Positions 7,864-15,328 of a stretch of 53,841 bases of DNA are shown one piece after another. A program made the translations under genes and the position numbers. Where the stretch lies: NCBI GenBank assembly GCA_944383465.1, contig CALWPQ010000027.1:1-53841 (forward strand). The letters run 5' to 3'. The notes under the pieces were generated by a model. That model made no database searches. It was not told where the DNA came from and saw nothing but the letters and a program-made list of their open reading frames with translations. This DNA comes from an uncultured Clostridia bacterium. Its GTDB lineage: Bacteria; Bacillota; Clostridia; Peptostreptococcales; Anaerovoracaceae. Positions within the stretch are counted from its first letter, which is position 1. The number at the start of each line of letters is the position of its first letter.

Positions 7864-7919
7864 TTAGAGCCTTAGTTTTTGATTTTTTCAGATATTTTGC
7901 CGATACTGTAAAAAAATAC

Positions 7920-7949
7920 TTGCACAGATAAGAACGTTTATGATATAAT
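7920..7949 (+). promoter_or_regulatory. Sigma-A promoter for rpmB
   Basis: -35 TTGCAC (7920-7925), an 18-base spacer and -10 TATAAT (7944-7949). It lies 75 bases before the start codon. Confidence 0.75.
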
Positions 7950-8024
7950 GACGTTTGTTCGGGTAAAATCGAATTGATAGAGAATAAATGCTAAATGCTT
8001 ACGATAATAAAGGAGGTGCGGTAA

Positions 8025-8219
8025 ATGTCAAGAAAATGTGAAATTTGCGGTAAAGGTCAGGTTTCAGGAAACACTGTTTCTCACTCAAACAGACATACGA
8101 GAAGAAAATGGAACGCTAATATTCAGACTGTAAGAGTAAAGGAAGCTAACGGCACAGTAAGAAAAGCTAATGTTTGTACAAGATGCTTAAGATCAAATAA
8201 AATAAACCGTGCCATTTAA
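8025..8219 (+). CDS. rpmB: 50S ribosomal protein L28
   Basis: 64 residues behind AAAGGAGGTG (8010-8019). It is the zinc-binding (C+) form, with CEIC near the N-terminus and CTRC near the C-terminus. The conserved block GNTVSHSNRHTRRKWNANIQ identifies L28. As in Bacillus, it lies near a YloU-like gene and recG, but here it is a separate unit with its own promoter and terminator. Confidence 0.97.
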   Translation: MSRKCEICGKGQVSGNTVSHSNRHTRRKWNANIQTVRVKEANGTVRKANVCTRCLRSNKINRAI

Positions 8220-8238
8220 CAGTAAATATGCTGACTAA

Positions 8239-8275
8239 AGCGGTATCTTTAAGGATACCGCTGTTTTATTTTTTA
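8239..8275 (+). terminator. rpmB terminator
   Basis: Stem AGCGGTATC (8239-8247) / GATACCGCT (8254-8262), loop TTTAAG, followed by a T-rich tail. Confidence 0.9.
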
Positions 8276-8288
8276 TTGCTTTTAAAAA

Positions 8289-8329
8289 TAAAAACGAACG
8301 ATTGGAATGTATAAAGCGTTCGTTTTTGA
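8289..8329 (-). terminator. Terminator for the HxlR-type gene
   Basis: AACGAACG (8293-8300) pairs with CGTTCGTT (8317-8324) across a 16-base loop. On the minus strand the stem is followed by a T-rich run (plus-strand 8283-8294). It lies just past the stop codon of the minus-strand regulator. Confidence 0.65.
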
Positions 8330-8342
8330 ATTTTTTAATATG

Positions 8343-8711
8343 TTATAAATCGGACGGCTTCGGTCTGTGATTATATCCCCAAATGCAGAGCACGTCCATA
8401 ATTGGTATGAGCGAGCGGCCTTTTTCCGAAAGGCTGTACTCCACTTTAGGCGGTATCTGTGAGTATTCCTTTCTTGTTATGAGGCCATCAGCTTCAAGCT
8501 CTTTAAGCTGAACGCTCAGAGTCTTGTATGTTATATTACCGATAGATCTTTGCAGTGCATTGTAGCGTATAGTACCGTTTCTGTGAATAGCATAAAGTAT
8601 TATCATCTTCCATTTGCCGCCGATGAGACTGAGGGTGTAGAGAAAGCAGCTTTCATCGCAGCCCTCATAAAGATCTTTGCCGGTATTTGTCTTATTCTCA
8701 ATATCTTTCAT
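8343..8711 (-). CDS. HxlR-family winged-helix transcriptional regulator
   Basis: 122 residues. The family signature is clear: a Cys-containing N-terminus (CDESCFLY), LIGGKWKMIILYAI, RYNALQRSIGNITYKTLSVQLKELEADGLI for the recognition helices, and YSLSEKGRSLIPIMD in the wing and dimer helix. HxlR proteins often sense electrophiles or redox stress, some through an N-terminal Cys; Cys18 or Cys22 could serve here. No obvious target gene is adjacent, so the signal and regulon are unknown. Confidence 0.9.
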   Translation of the reverse strand: MKDIENKTNTGKDLYEGCDESCFLYTLSLIGGKWKMIILYAIHRNGTIRYNALQRSIGNITYKTLSVQLKELEADGLITRKEYSQIPPKVEYSLSEKGRSLIPIMDVLCIWGYNHRPKPSDL

Positions 8712-8728
8712 AGATACCTTCCTTTGCG

Positions 8729-8757
8729 ATAGTATGTGTTAAAATAGTAAGTGTCAC
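8729..8757 (-). promoter_or_regulatory. Promoter of the HxlR-type gene
   Basis: On the minus strand, -35 GTGACA (plus 8752-8757), a 17-base spacer and -10 TACTAT (plus 8729-8734). The spacer holds related half-sites (TGTGTTA and AGTGTCA on the plus strand) that could be an autoregulatory operator. Confidence 0.45.
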
Positions 8758-8811
8758 ATTTCTTTTTATTATTATATACTTTTTGGTTTGCGTATTCAAG
8801 CATTTAATTGC

Positions 8812-8991
8812 TCATCTCAGGAGCTTCACGCCGCAAACTATGAAGACAATACCGAGAAGCACTATCCACGCTTGTACCGGCAGGAAAAAGGCGCATATTG
8901 TTATAAGACCGAATACGATGAGCACGAAACCCATTTCTTTAAATTTTTTATAATCACAGCCCGTTTTTTTTGGCTTGCAGTTCTTTCCCAT
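8812..8991 (-). CDS. Small two-helix membrane protein, unknown function
   Basis: 59 residues, start MGKNCKPKKTGCDYKKF, preceded on the minus strand by GGGGTG, 9 bases before the ATG. A short basic, Cys-containing N-terminus is followed by two hydrophobic segments (residues about 20-36 and 41-57) separated by a tight turn with PVQAW, so it is probably an inner-membrane hairpin with both ends inside. A frame on the opposite strand here has no such properties and no ribosome-binding site. No function can be assigned. Confidence 0.65.
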   Translation of the reverse strand: MGKNCKPKKTGCDYKKFKEMGFVLIVFGLITICAFFLPVQAWIVLLGIVFIVCGVKLLR

Positions 8992-9104
8992 AATAAATCA
9001 CCCCGTTTATAATATGCTAAGTATTGAAAATTGTTTTAAAATATTTTTTCGTGTGCTAAAATATATAATGATGAAAGCTTATAGATTTTTAAAACTTACT
9101 AATA

Positions 9105-9494
9105 ATGAGAGTAAATATAATGTATGACAAAAAAAATGAAATAGGAACAATATCGGTCGGTAAGAGTGTTCTTGCAAATATAGTTGCCGATGCCGTAAAG
9201 GCATTTGACGGCAGGCTCGTTCTCTGCAACGCTAAAGGCAAAGTGAGTCCAATAGACAGTATGAGTGTCTATTTCCTCGATATAGACAGACTTGGCAGTA
9301 AAACTAAAATAAAAGTCTATGTGCTCGTACGCTTTGGCGCAGGTATTAAGCAGACGACAAATCAGCTTATTGAGCTTGTAAATCGCCGTTTAGATGAGCT
9401 TATAGGGAGCGATTGTGCTGAGATATCAGTCGTAATAAAAGGTGTATTTTCAAAAAATGCTGGAAAAAGAAACATTGAGGTTAAAAAACAATGA
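9105..9494 (+). CDS. Asp23/YloU-like (DUF322) protein
   Basis: 129 residues. The N-terminal NEIGTISVGKSVLANIVADAV matches the opening strand and helix of the Asp23/Gls24/YloU family, and the middle IKVYVLVRFGAGI matches its second conserved block. In Bacillus, YloU sits between rpmB and recG together with the fatty-acid kinase subunit YloV (FakA); here that neighbour is missing. The stop overlaps the recG start by 4 bases (ATGA), so the two are translationally coupled. ATG 9120 is an equally possible start. Function is not established beyond cell-envelope association in some species. Confidence 0.7.
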   Translation: MRVNIMYDKKNEIGTISVGKSVLANIVADAVKAFDGRLVLCNAKGKVSPIDSMSVYFLDIDRLGSKTKIKVYVLVRFGAGIKQTTNQLIELVNRRLDELIGSDCAEISVVIKGVFSKNAGKRNIEVKKQ

Positions 9495-11536
9495 ATTTTG
9501 AGAGCAGCGTTACGGAAATAAAAGGAATAGGTCAAAAAAAAGCCGAACTTCTCAAAAAACTCGATATAGAAACCGTTTCCGATCTCATCAATTACTATCC
9601 GAGAAGTTATCAGGACAGGCGTTTTATTACGCCCATAGCAAATCTCGTGCCGGGAAATACATATCTTGTCCGTGCGTATGTGATAAATATAGTGAACAAT
9701 AAATTCGGATATGGTAAGAAAAAAACGCTTAAAATAACAGCGGACGATGGCAGCGGCCGTATGGAAATCGTTTTTTTTAACGCCGGATTTATGGCAAACG
9801 CTTTTAAAGCGGGCGAGGAATATCTGTTTTACGGGCGCGCATCCTCAGGCTATGGAAACAGGCTGCAGATGACGCATCCCGAATTCTCTCTTGCTGCAAG
9901 TGATGCGCTTCGCGGTATCATTCCAGTGTATCCGCTGACTGATGGCATAAGTCAAAACGAAATGAGGAAATGGCAGCGCAGCGCAAGTAAATATGCGGAA
10001 AATGTTAAAGAATTTTTGCCGCCAGAGATAATTGCGCGCAACAATCTTTGTTCATACTCCTATGCGCTTTCAAACATTCATTTTCCGCAGGATGAGCAGA
10101 AATTCAAGGAAGCGAGATACAGACTCGTATTCGACGAAATGCTATGCTTGCAAACCGGACTTTTTGCTATAAAAAATGGCGGTGCCGGCAAGAATAAAGG
10201 TATAGCGTTTGATAAAAAAATAAAAGTGGATGATTATATAAATTCACTGCCATACCCGCTTACACGCGCGCAGCAAAATGCAGTCCGTGAAATAATGACA
10301 GATATGGAAAGCGAAAACGCCATGAGCCGCCTCGTGCAAGGCGATGTAGGCTCCGGAAAAACAGTCGTTGCTGAAATAGCTATGTACAAGGCCGTTAAAT
10401 GCGGCTTTCAGGCGGTTTTGATGGCACCGACGGAAATACTTGCAAGGCAGCATTTTGAAAATATAAAAAAGCGTTTTGCGCATTTTGGCATCAATACCGG
10501 ATTTCTTTCGGGCAGCGTAACAAAAGCGCAGCGCACAGAAACCCTTAAGATGATAAAATCGGGAGAATTTGATGTCATAATCGGCACTCACGCCATTATT
10601 CAGCCCGATGTTCATTTTAAAAAGCTCGGCCTTGTAATAACGGATGAACAGCACCGGTTCGGCGTAAACCACAGGACACTGCTCGGACAGAAAGGTAAAA
10701 ATCCGGATCAAATGGTAATGACGGCTACGCCTATTCCGCGCACGCTGGCCGTTATACTCTACGGCGACCTCGATATTTCCGTAATAGATGAGCTGCCGCC
10801 GGGACGGCAGGCAATTACAACAAAGGCTATCGGTAAGGATAAACGCATCGACGCTTACCGTTTTGTAAAAGGACAGATAGATAAAGGCCGGCAGGCCTAT
10901 GTCGTGGCACCTCTAATCGAGGATTCGGATGCCATAAACGTGCGCTCGGCAGAATCAATATACAGTGAGCTTTTGCGGCTTTTCCGCGGATATACGGTTG
11001 CGCTTCTTCACGGTAATATGAAGCAGAAGGAAAAAGACGATATAATGGAGCGCTTTGCGGCAGGCAAAATCGATATTCTCGTATCTACTGTAGTAATAGA
11101 AGTGGGAATAAATGTTCAGAACGCTTCCGTTATGGTCATAGAAAATTCGGAACGCTTTGGGCTCGCGCAGCTTCATCAGCTTAGAGGCCGCGTCGGACGC
11201 GGCAATTATAAATCTTACTGCATTCTCATAAATGATAGTGAGACGGAGGTGGCGGCACAGCGCGCGGAAATTATGGTCAGCACGGCTGATGGCTTTGTTA
11301 TTGCAGAAAAGGATCTTGAAATCAGAGGTCCCGGCGAATTTTTCGGTACGAGACAGCACGGTGTACCGGATCTTAAAATCGCCAATCTTGTCAAGCATAT
11401 AGATATGCTCGAAACTGTTAAGGAAGAAGCTCTGGCAGTGATTACTGAAGATCCGCTGCTTGAAAGCGCAAAGTATGCACCTCTGAGAGAAAGGATAATT
11501 AAAACATTTAAATCAAATCTTGATTTAAAAATGTAG
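9491..11536 (+). CDS. recG: ATP-dependent DNA helicase RecG
   Basis: 681 residues, the normal length. It remodels stalled replication forks and branch-migrates Holliday junctions. The N-terminal wedge/OB domain (about 1-150) contains IKGIGQKKAELLKKL and YYPRSYQDRR. Helicase motifs follow: Walker A GDVGSGKT at about residue 283, DEQHRFGV at about 386, MTATPIPRT, then LHGNMKQKEKD and QLHQLRGRVGRG in the second RecA-like lobe, and the C-terminal TRxxGxPDLK region. Start overlaps the preceding gene by 4 bases. Confidence 0.97.
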   Translation: MNFESSVTEIKGIGQKKAELLKKLDIETVSDLINYYPRSYQDRRFITPIANLVPGNTYLVRAYVINIVNNKFGYGKKKTLKITADDGSGRMEIVFFNAGFMANAFKAGEEYLFYGRASSGYGNRLQMTHPEFSLAASDALRGIIPVYPLTDGISQNEMRKWQRSASKYAENVKEFLPPEIIARNNLCSYSYALSNIHFPQDEQKFKEARYRLVFDEMLCLQTGLFAIKNGGAGKNKGIAFDKKIKVDDYINSLPYPLTRAQQNAVREIMTDMESENAMSRLVQGDVGSGKTVVAEIAMYKAVKCGFQAVLMAPTEILARQHFENIKKRFAHFGINTGFLSGSVTKAQRTETLKMIKSGEFDVIIGTHAIIQPDVHFKKLGLVITDEQHRFGVNHRTLLGQKGKNPDQMVMTATPIPRTLAVILYGDLDISVIDELPPGRQAITTKAIGKDKRIDAYRFVKGQIDKGRQAYVVAPLIEDSDAINVRSAESIYSELLRLFRGYTVALLHGNMKQKEKDDIMERFAAGKIDILVSTVVIEVGINVQNASVMVIENSERFGLAQLHQLRGRVGRGNYKSYCILINDSETEVAAQRAEIMVSTADGFVIAEKDLEIRGPGEFFGTRQHGVPDLKIANLVKHIDMLETVKEEALAVITEDPLLESAKYAPLRERIIKTFKSNLDLKM

Positions 11537-11634
11537 CTGAAGGTGCCAAAACAAGGCAGGAGATGCTAATTATTTCAAAGAATACTTTTTTGCCTCAGGA
11601 CAACAATAATAACATAACAGGAGGTGAGAAAGAA

Positions 11635-11835
11635 ATGACATTACAGGACAAGATGAACACTAATGCTAAGCCAGCATTAAAGAATCTTAAAACTGAAATT
11701 GCCAACGAACTCGGTCTTGCAAACTATGACACTATGGATAAGGGAAATCTCAGTGCAAGACAGAATGGTTATGTAGGCGGCTATATGACTAAGAAGTTAG
11801 TCGAGATGGCTGAACAGCAGTTATCAGGTAGATAA
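11635..11835 (+). CDS. Alpha/beta-type small acid-soluble spore protein (SASP)
   Basis: 66 residues from ATG 11635, behind GGAGGTGAG (11620-11628); an upstream in-frame start at 11563 would be unlike the family. It coats and protects spore DNA. The GPR protease cleavage region is seen as KTEIANELG, and the DNA-binding signature as GNLSARQNGYVGGYMTKKLVE. Its presence shows the organism makes endospores. Expression should be late in the forespore (sigma-G). An AGAATA at 11579-11584 and AATAATA at 11605-11611 resemble sigma-G elements, but with a 20-base spacer, so this is weak. Confidence 0.95.
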   Translation: MTLQDKMNTNAKPALKNLKTEIANELGLANYDTMDKGNLSARQNGYVGGYMTKKLVEMAEQQLSGR

Positions 11836-11855
11836 GAAAATTTGGATAGTGAGAG

Positions 11856-11892
11856 AAAGTCTGCAAGTGGTTTTGCAGGCTTTTTCTTTTTC
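11856..11892 (+). terminator. SASP gene terminator
   Basis: AGTCTGCAA (11858-11866) pairs with TTGCAGGCT (11873-11881), with one G:T pair, followed by TTTTCTTTTT. Confidence 0.8.
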
Positions 11893-12017
11893 GCTTTTAA
11901 TGGTATAATAAATATATTAAATAAATTCATATTGCATAAATCTTGTGTACAAGCCAAAAATATGTTACACTTTATTGCGGCAAATCGTTGCTTTATGAAT
12001 TTATTGCGGAGGAAATT

Positions 12018-12554
12018 ATGCGCATTATCACGGGAGAATATAAAGGCAGGCGCCTCGAATCGCCAAAGGATAACAGCATACGGCCGACGACGGATAAGGT
12101 TAAAGAAGCCATATTTTCAATTATAGCCTTCGACCTTCCCGGTGCTGTGTGTGTGGATTTATTCGCCGGTACCGGTAATCTTGGGCTTGAAGCGCTGTCG
12201 CGCGGAGCATCCCGCTGCTATTTCGGAGACAAGAGCAGAGAAAGCATTGCTCTTGTCAGAAAAAATATAAATATGTGCGGTGCGCAGGAGAAATCCATAG
12301 TCATAGCAGGAGGATATCAAAAAGTTCTCGCATCAATAAATGAAAAAGCCGATATATTTTTTCTCGACCCTCCTTACAGGGATGGCCTTATGGAAGACTG
12401 CATTTATCTCATTTCAGAACACGATCTTTTAGCGGAGGGCGGTCTCATCATAGCGGAGCACGGCAAAGACGAAAGGCTTCCTGATGAAATCTCAGGCTTT
12501 TCCAAGATAAAAGAAAGAAAATACGGAAAAATCATTATCAGCATATATAGTTGA
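12018..12554 (+). CDS. rsmD: 16S rRNA (guanine966-N2)-methyltransferase RsmD
   Basis: 178 residues from ATG 12018, behind GCGGAGG (12006-12012); a longer upstream frame lacks homology. It methylates G966 of 16S rRNA using SAM. The family start MRIITGEYKGRRL, the RPTTDKVKEAIF block, SAM motif FAGTGNLGLEALSRGA and catalytic DPPY are all present. rsmD-coaD-(coiled coil)-ylbJ keeps the order of Bacillus ylbH-ylbI-ylbJ. Confidence 0.95.
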   Translation: MRIITGEYKGRRLESPKDNSIRPTTDKVKEAIFSIIAFDLPGAVCVDLFAGTGNLGLEALSRGASRCYFGDKSRESIALVRKNINMCGAQEKSIVIAGGYQKVLASINEKADIFFLDPPYRDGLMEDCIYLISEHDLLAEGGLIIAEHGKDERLPDEISGFSKIKERKYGKIIISIYS

Positions 12555-12611
12555 TATTTTTATTTAAATTTGATAAAATTATTATCAGTATTTATCGGAG
12601 GAACTTGACTG

Positions 12612-13109
12612 ATGACAAAAAAAGCCTTATATGCCGGCTCATTTGATCCTATGACATACGGACATCTCGATATAATAGAAAGAGCTTCTAAAATATGTGA
12701 TGAGCTCACTGTAGGTGTAATTTACAATTTGTATAAGGGGCCGTTTTTTACACTTGAAGAACGCGTAAACACCATAAAAGAAACAGTATCTCACATAACA
12801 AATGTAAGCGTGGATTCGTTTTCGGGTCTGCTCGCAAACTATGTAAACGAAAATAAATTCGATATTGTTGTACGCGGCCTTAGGGCGACGACCGACTTCG
12901 AATATGAAATACAGATGGCGCAGGTAAATGCAGGGCTTTACAGCGGAAATACAGAAACGATTTTTCTTATGACGAATCCGAAGTATTCGTTCATAAGTTC
13001 AAGCGCAGTGAGAGAGCTTTATGCTTTTAACGCTGATATTGCAAAGTATGTTCCGCAGACTGTAATGCGTTATATGAAGGAGAAAACGATTAGGGAGGAA
13101 AAAAGATGA
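12612..13109 (+). CDS. coaD: Phosphopantetheine adenylyltransferase
   Basis: 165 residues. It catalyses the penultimate step of coenzyme A synthesis, 4'-phosphopantetheine plus ATP to dephospho-CoA. The nucleotidyltransferase TxGH motif is in GSFDPMTYGHLDII, VVRGLRATTDFEYE binds phosphopantetheine, and ISSSAVRE is the C-terminal ATP motif. A small inverted repeat (TGATAA / TTATCA) lies in the 57-base gap after rsmD. The stop overlaps the next start by 4 bases. Confidence 0.97.
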   Translation: MTKKALYAGSFDPMTYGHLDIIERASKICDELTVGVIYNLYKGPFFTLEERVNTIKETVSHITNVSVDSFSGLLANYVNENKFDIVVRGLRATTDFEYEIQMAQVNAGLYSGNTETIFLMTNPKYSFISSSAVRELYAFNADIAKYVPQTVMRYMKEKTIREEKR

Positions 13110-13633
13110 AGGTACTCGAATTACTTGACGAAATTGAAGAAATAGTCGATACTGCGGCAGGATTTCCACTAACAGGAAAGATTATGGTAGACGCAGAAGA
13201 AATACTTGAGATCGTAAAGGAAATAAGAGTGGAGCTTCCTGATGAAATTCAGCAGGCTCAGTGGATTAAAGATGAAAGGCAGCGAATTCTCGACGAAGCC
13301 AAGCGCGAATACGATACTGTTATCCGCGACGCACAGAAGCAGGCAGAGGCACTCATAGAAAACGATGATATCACGGTAAAGGCTAAGAGACGCGCAGAAG
13401 AGATTATGAGCATCGCTGAAGCGAACTGCAAACAGCTCAAGATGAGTACATTCGACTATGTCGACAGCATTCTTTACAATTTTCAGAATAAAATGGAACA
13501 GCTTAACGTTACGTATTTTCAGGAAATGTTTGAAAAACTTGAAAGCACATTCGGCGGCATTAACGCCACGCTTGCCGCTAACAGAGAAGAAATTAAGGAT
13601 ATGGCGTTTAAAGTGCAGAACGAAGACCTTTAA
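13106..13633 (+). CDS. Coiled-coil protein downstream of coaD, DivIVA/ATP-synthase-b-like, unknown function
   Basis: 175 residues, almost all predicted helix, with no membrane segment or signal peptide. Residues about 45-110 are rich in Lys, Glu, Arg and Ala in heptad-like order (DERQRILDEAKREYDTV, QAEALIENDD), which makes annotation tools call such proteins DivIVA-like or ATP-synthase subunit b-like. A homologue in this position after coaD is, from memory, common in Clostridia. Translation is coupled to coaD by the ATGA overlap. Function unknown. Confidence 0.75.
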   Translation: MKVLELLDEIEEIVDTAAGFPLTGKIMVDAEEILEIVKEIRVELPDEIQQAQWIKDERQRILDEAKREYDTVIRDAQKQAEALIENDDITVKAKRRAEEIMSIAEANCKQLKMSTFDYVDSILYNFQNKMEQLNVTYFQEMFEKLESTFGGINATLAANREEIKDMAFKVQNEDL

Positions 13634-13656
13634 TTAAAGTACAAATATGTTTTCAT

Positions 13657-13699
13657 ATATCCATAGCAGATGAATATTATCTACTATGGATATTTTTAA
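13657..13699 (+). terminator. Terminator-like hairpin that contains the ylbJ start codon
   Basis: ATATCCATAG (13657-13666) and CTATGGATAT (13684-13693) form a perfect 10-base stem with a 17-base loop, followed by TTTTTAAT. It would end the rsmD-coaD transcript. The apparent ylbJ start ATG 13686 sits inside the right arm. Confidence 0.6.
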
Positions 13700-14669
13700 T
13701 GGACGGACAAAACATACAAATATAGCGCTTTTTGCCGCACTTGCCGGGTGCATATTTATGGTTGTGCTTCCCGATATAGCACTGCTTTCAGCTCAGAAAG
13801 GCATAGTGCTTTGGGCTGGAAGTATTCTTCCGGCGCTGCTTCCTTTTTTCATATGCGTGGGATTTATGAATTCGCTGGGAATAACCGAATATCTCCCCCG
13901 CGGGCTTTTTGTATTTACGATGAGCGTTCTCGCCGGCTATCCTATGGGAGCGAGAATTATCGGCGATATGGTGAGACGCGGTGAGATTGACCTATATACA
14001 GCTCGCCGGCTCATAAGCTTTTGCAGCACATCAGGCCCGACTTTTCTTCTCGGAGCGGTAGGAACGGGAATGCTCGGTTCGCATGAAGCGGGCATTATAA
14101 TTGCGCTATCACACTATGCAGGAGCGCTTATGACCGGTGCTTTGTTCTGCGGAGCGCTGCGTTTGCTGCCATTTTCCAGAGCTAAAGGCAAAACAGTGCG
14201 CAATCTTAAAGAATACAGAAAATCAGGCGCAAAAGCATCCACTTCATCTAAATTTAAAAGCTCGCAGCAGGATATATTTTCACTTTTCACAGATTCCATC
14301 CTCGGTGCCCTTAAATCGCTGGGAATAGTGCTTTCATATATCGTGATGTTTATGTTTATAACTGATCTCGTGCAGTTTTCCGGTATTTTGAACATATTTC
14401 ACGAGCCGTATGCCAAAGCCGTGTTCAAAGGTCTTTTTGAAATGACGGTAGGTTGCTCAGCAGTGAGCAAAACTCTCATCAGCCTCAATTTTAAAACTGT
14501 GCTCGCATCATTTCTCGTATCTTTCGGTGGTATTTCCGTAATAGGTCAGTCGCTTTCGATGCTTGCGGGAAGCGGTGTCGGCACTCCGTATTTTATATCG
14601 GTTAAGCTTTGTCACGGATTTTCAGCAGCCTTAATTGCCTCGGTTTTGCTGCATTTTATCACACTTTAA
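13686..14669 (+). CDS. ylbJ: Sporulation integral membrane protein YlbJ-like (nucleoside-recognition/GATE domain)
   Basis: 327 residues, about eight hydrophobic segments. The conserved pieces are LPALLPFFICVGFM, LAGYPMGARIIGDM, FCSTSGPTFLLGAVGTGML and, in the second half, EMTVGCSAVSKT and SFGGISVIGQSLSML, all typical of YlbJ and related GATE-domain proteins. YlbJ is needed for spore cortex formation in Bacillus, where it also follows coaD. The ATG used has no Shine-Dalgarno sequence and lies in a terminator stem. The next ATG (13758) would remove most of the first membrane helix. Start therefore uncertain. Confidence 0.85.
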   Translation: MDIFNGRTKHTNIALFAALAGCIFMVVLPDIALLSAQKGIVLWAGSILPALLPFFICVGFMNSLGITEYLPRGLFVFTMSVLAGYPMGARIIGDMVRRGEIDLYTARRLISFCSTSGPTFLLGAVGTGMLGSHEAGIIIALSHYAGALMTGALFCGALRLLPFSRAKGKTVRNLKEYRKSGAKASTSSKFKSSQQDIFSLFTDSILGALKSLGIVLSYIVMFMFITDLVQFSGILNIFHEPYAKAVFKGLFEMTVGCSAVSKTLISLNFKTVLASFLVSFGGISVIGQSLSMLAGSGVGTPYFISVKLCHGFSAALIASVLLHFITL

Positions 14670-14687
14670 TTTGTAATATTGTATTTT

Positions 14688-14716
14688 TTGACTTTTGTAA
14701 AATTTAGTGGTAAAAT
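14688..14716 (+). promoter_or_regulatory. Sigma-A promoter for the flavin reductase gene
   Basis: -35 TTGACT (14688-14693), a 17-base spacer and -10 TAAAAT (14711-14716), 36 bases before the start codon. Confidence 0.75.
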
Positions 14717-14752
14717 TATTTATCAACGAACAAATTCATAGGAGGGGATATT

Positions 14753-15292
14753 ATGAAGGCACTTTTGCTTAACGGAAGTCCAAGAAAAGGAAATATTTTC
14801 GCTGCGCTCGGGGCGATAGAAGAAGGCCTCGAAACAATAAACGGACTTGAAGTAGAAAATATAAGATTACAGGAAATGAATATCGCTCCGTGTATGGGCT
14901 GCGATGCCTGCAAAGGCAACGGCGGCAGCTGCATTATCGGTGACGATGGAAACGATATAATTGAAAAGCTTTATGAAGCCGATATACTCATATTCGGCAC
15001 GCCTGTATACTGGTGGGGTATGACCGCACAGCTCAAAATAGTGCTTGACAGAATGTATTCCAAGAGCGAGGGCAAACTCGGCGATAAGAAGATAGGCTAT
15101 GTAATAATCGGCGGCGATGACACGAGCAATATCCAGTACGAGCTCATCTCAAAGCAGTTTGATTCGATAGCTAAATACCTCGACTGGAAAGTTGTATTTG
15201 CAGAAAAATATTCGGCATACGGAAAGGATGAGATCGCAGATAATCAAGAAAAAATGGATTATTTCCGAGAACTCGGCAAAAACTTTAAATAA
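14753..15292 (+). CDS. Flavodoxin-like NAD(P)H-dependent reductase / iron-sulfur flavoprotein
   Basis: 179 residues behind TAGGAGGGG (14741-14749). FMN-binding start MKALLLNGSPRKGN, Cys motif CMGCDACKGNGGSC, and PVYWWGMTAQLKIVLDRMY, the second flavin-binding loop. This places it in the NADPH-dependent FMN reductase family that includes Isf-type iron-sulfur flavoproteins. CxxCxxC plus a fourth Cys could hold a 4Fe-4S cluster, but several members with this spacing lack one. It probably carries out electron transfer in the cytoplasm, partner unknown. It has its own promoter. Confidence 0.85.
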   Translation: MKALLLNGSPRKGNIFAALGAIEEGLETINGLEVENIRLQEMNIAPCMGCDACKGNGGSCIIGDDGNDIIEKLYEADILIFGTPVYWWGMTAQLKIVLDRMYSKSEGKLGDKKIGYVIIGGDDTSNIQYELISKQFDSIAKYLDWKVVFAEKYSAYGKDEIADNQEKMDYFRELGKNFK

Positions 15293-15328
15293 TTAAGATA
15301 AAAAATAGGAAGCGCGGTAACAAAAGAA

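Noticed and set aside
8788..9012. Plus-strand frame of 74 codons
   Set aside because: No ribosome-binding site and a polar, random-looking product. The minus strand here encodes a plausible small membrane protein.
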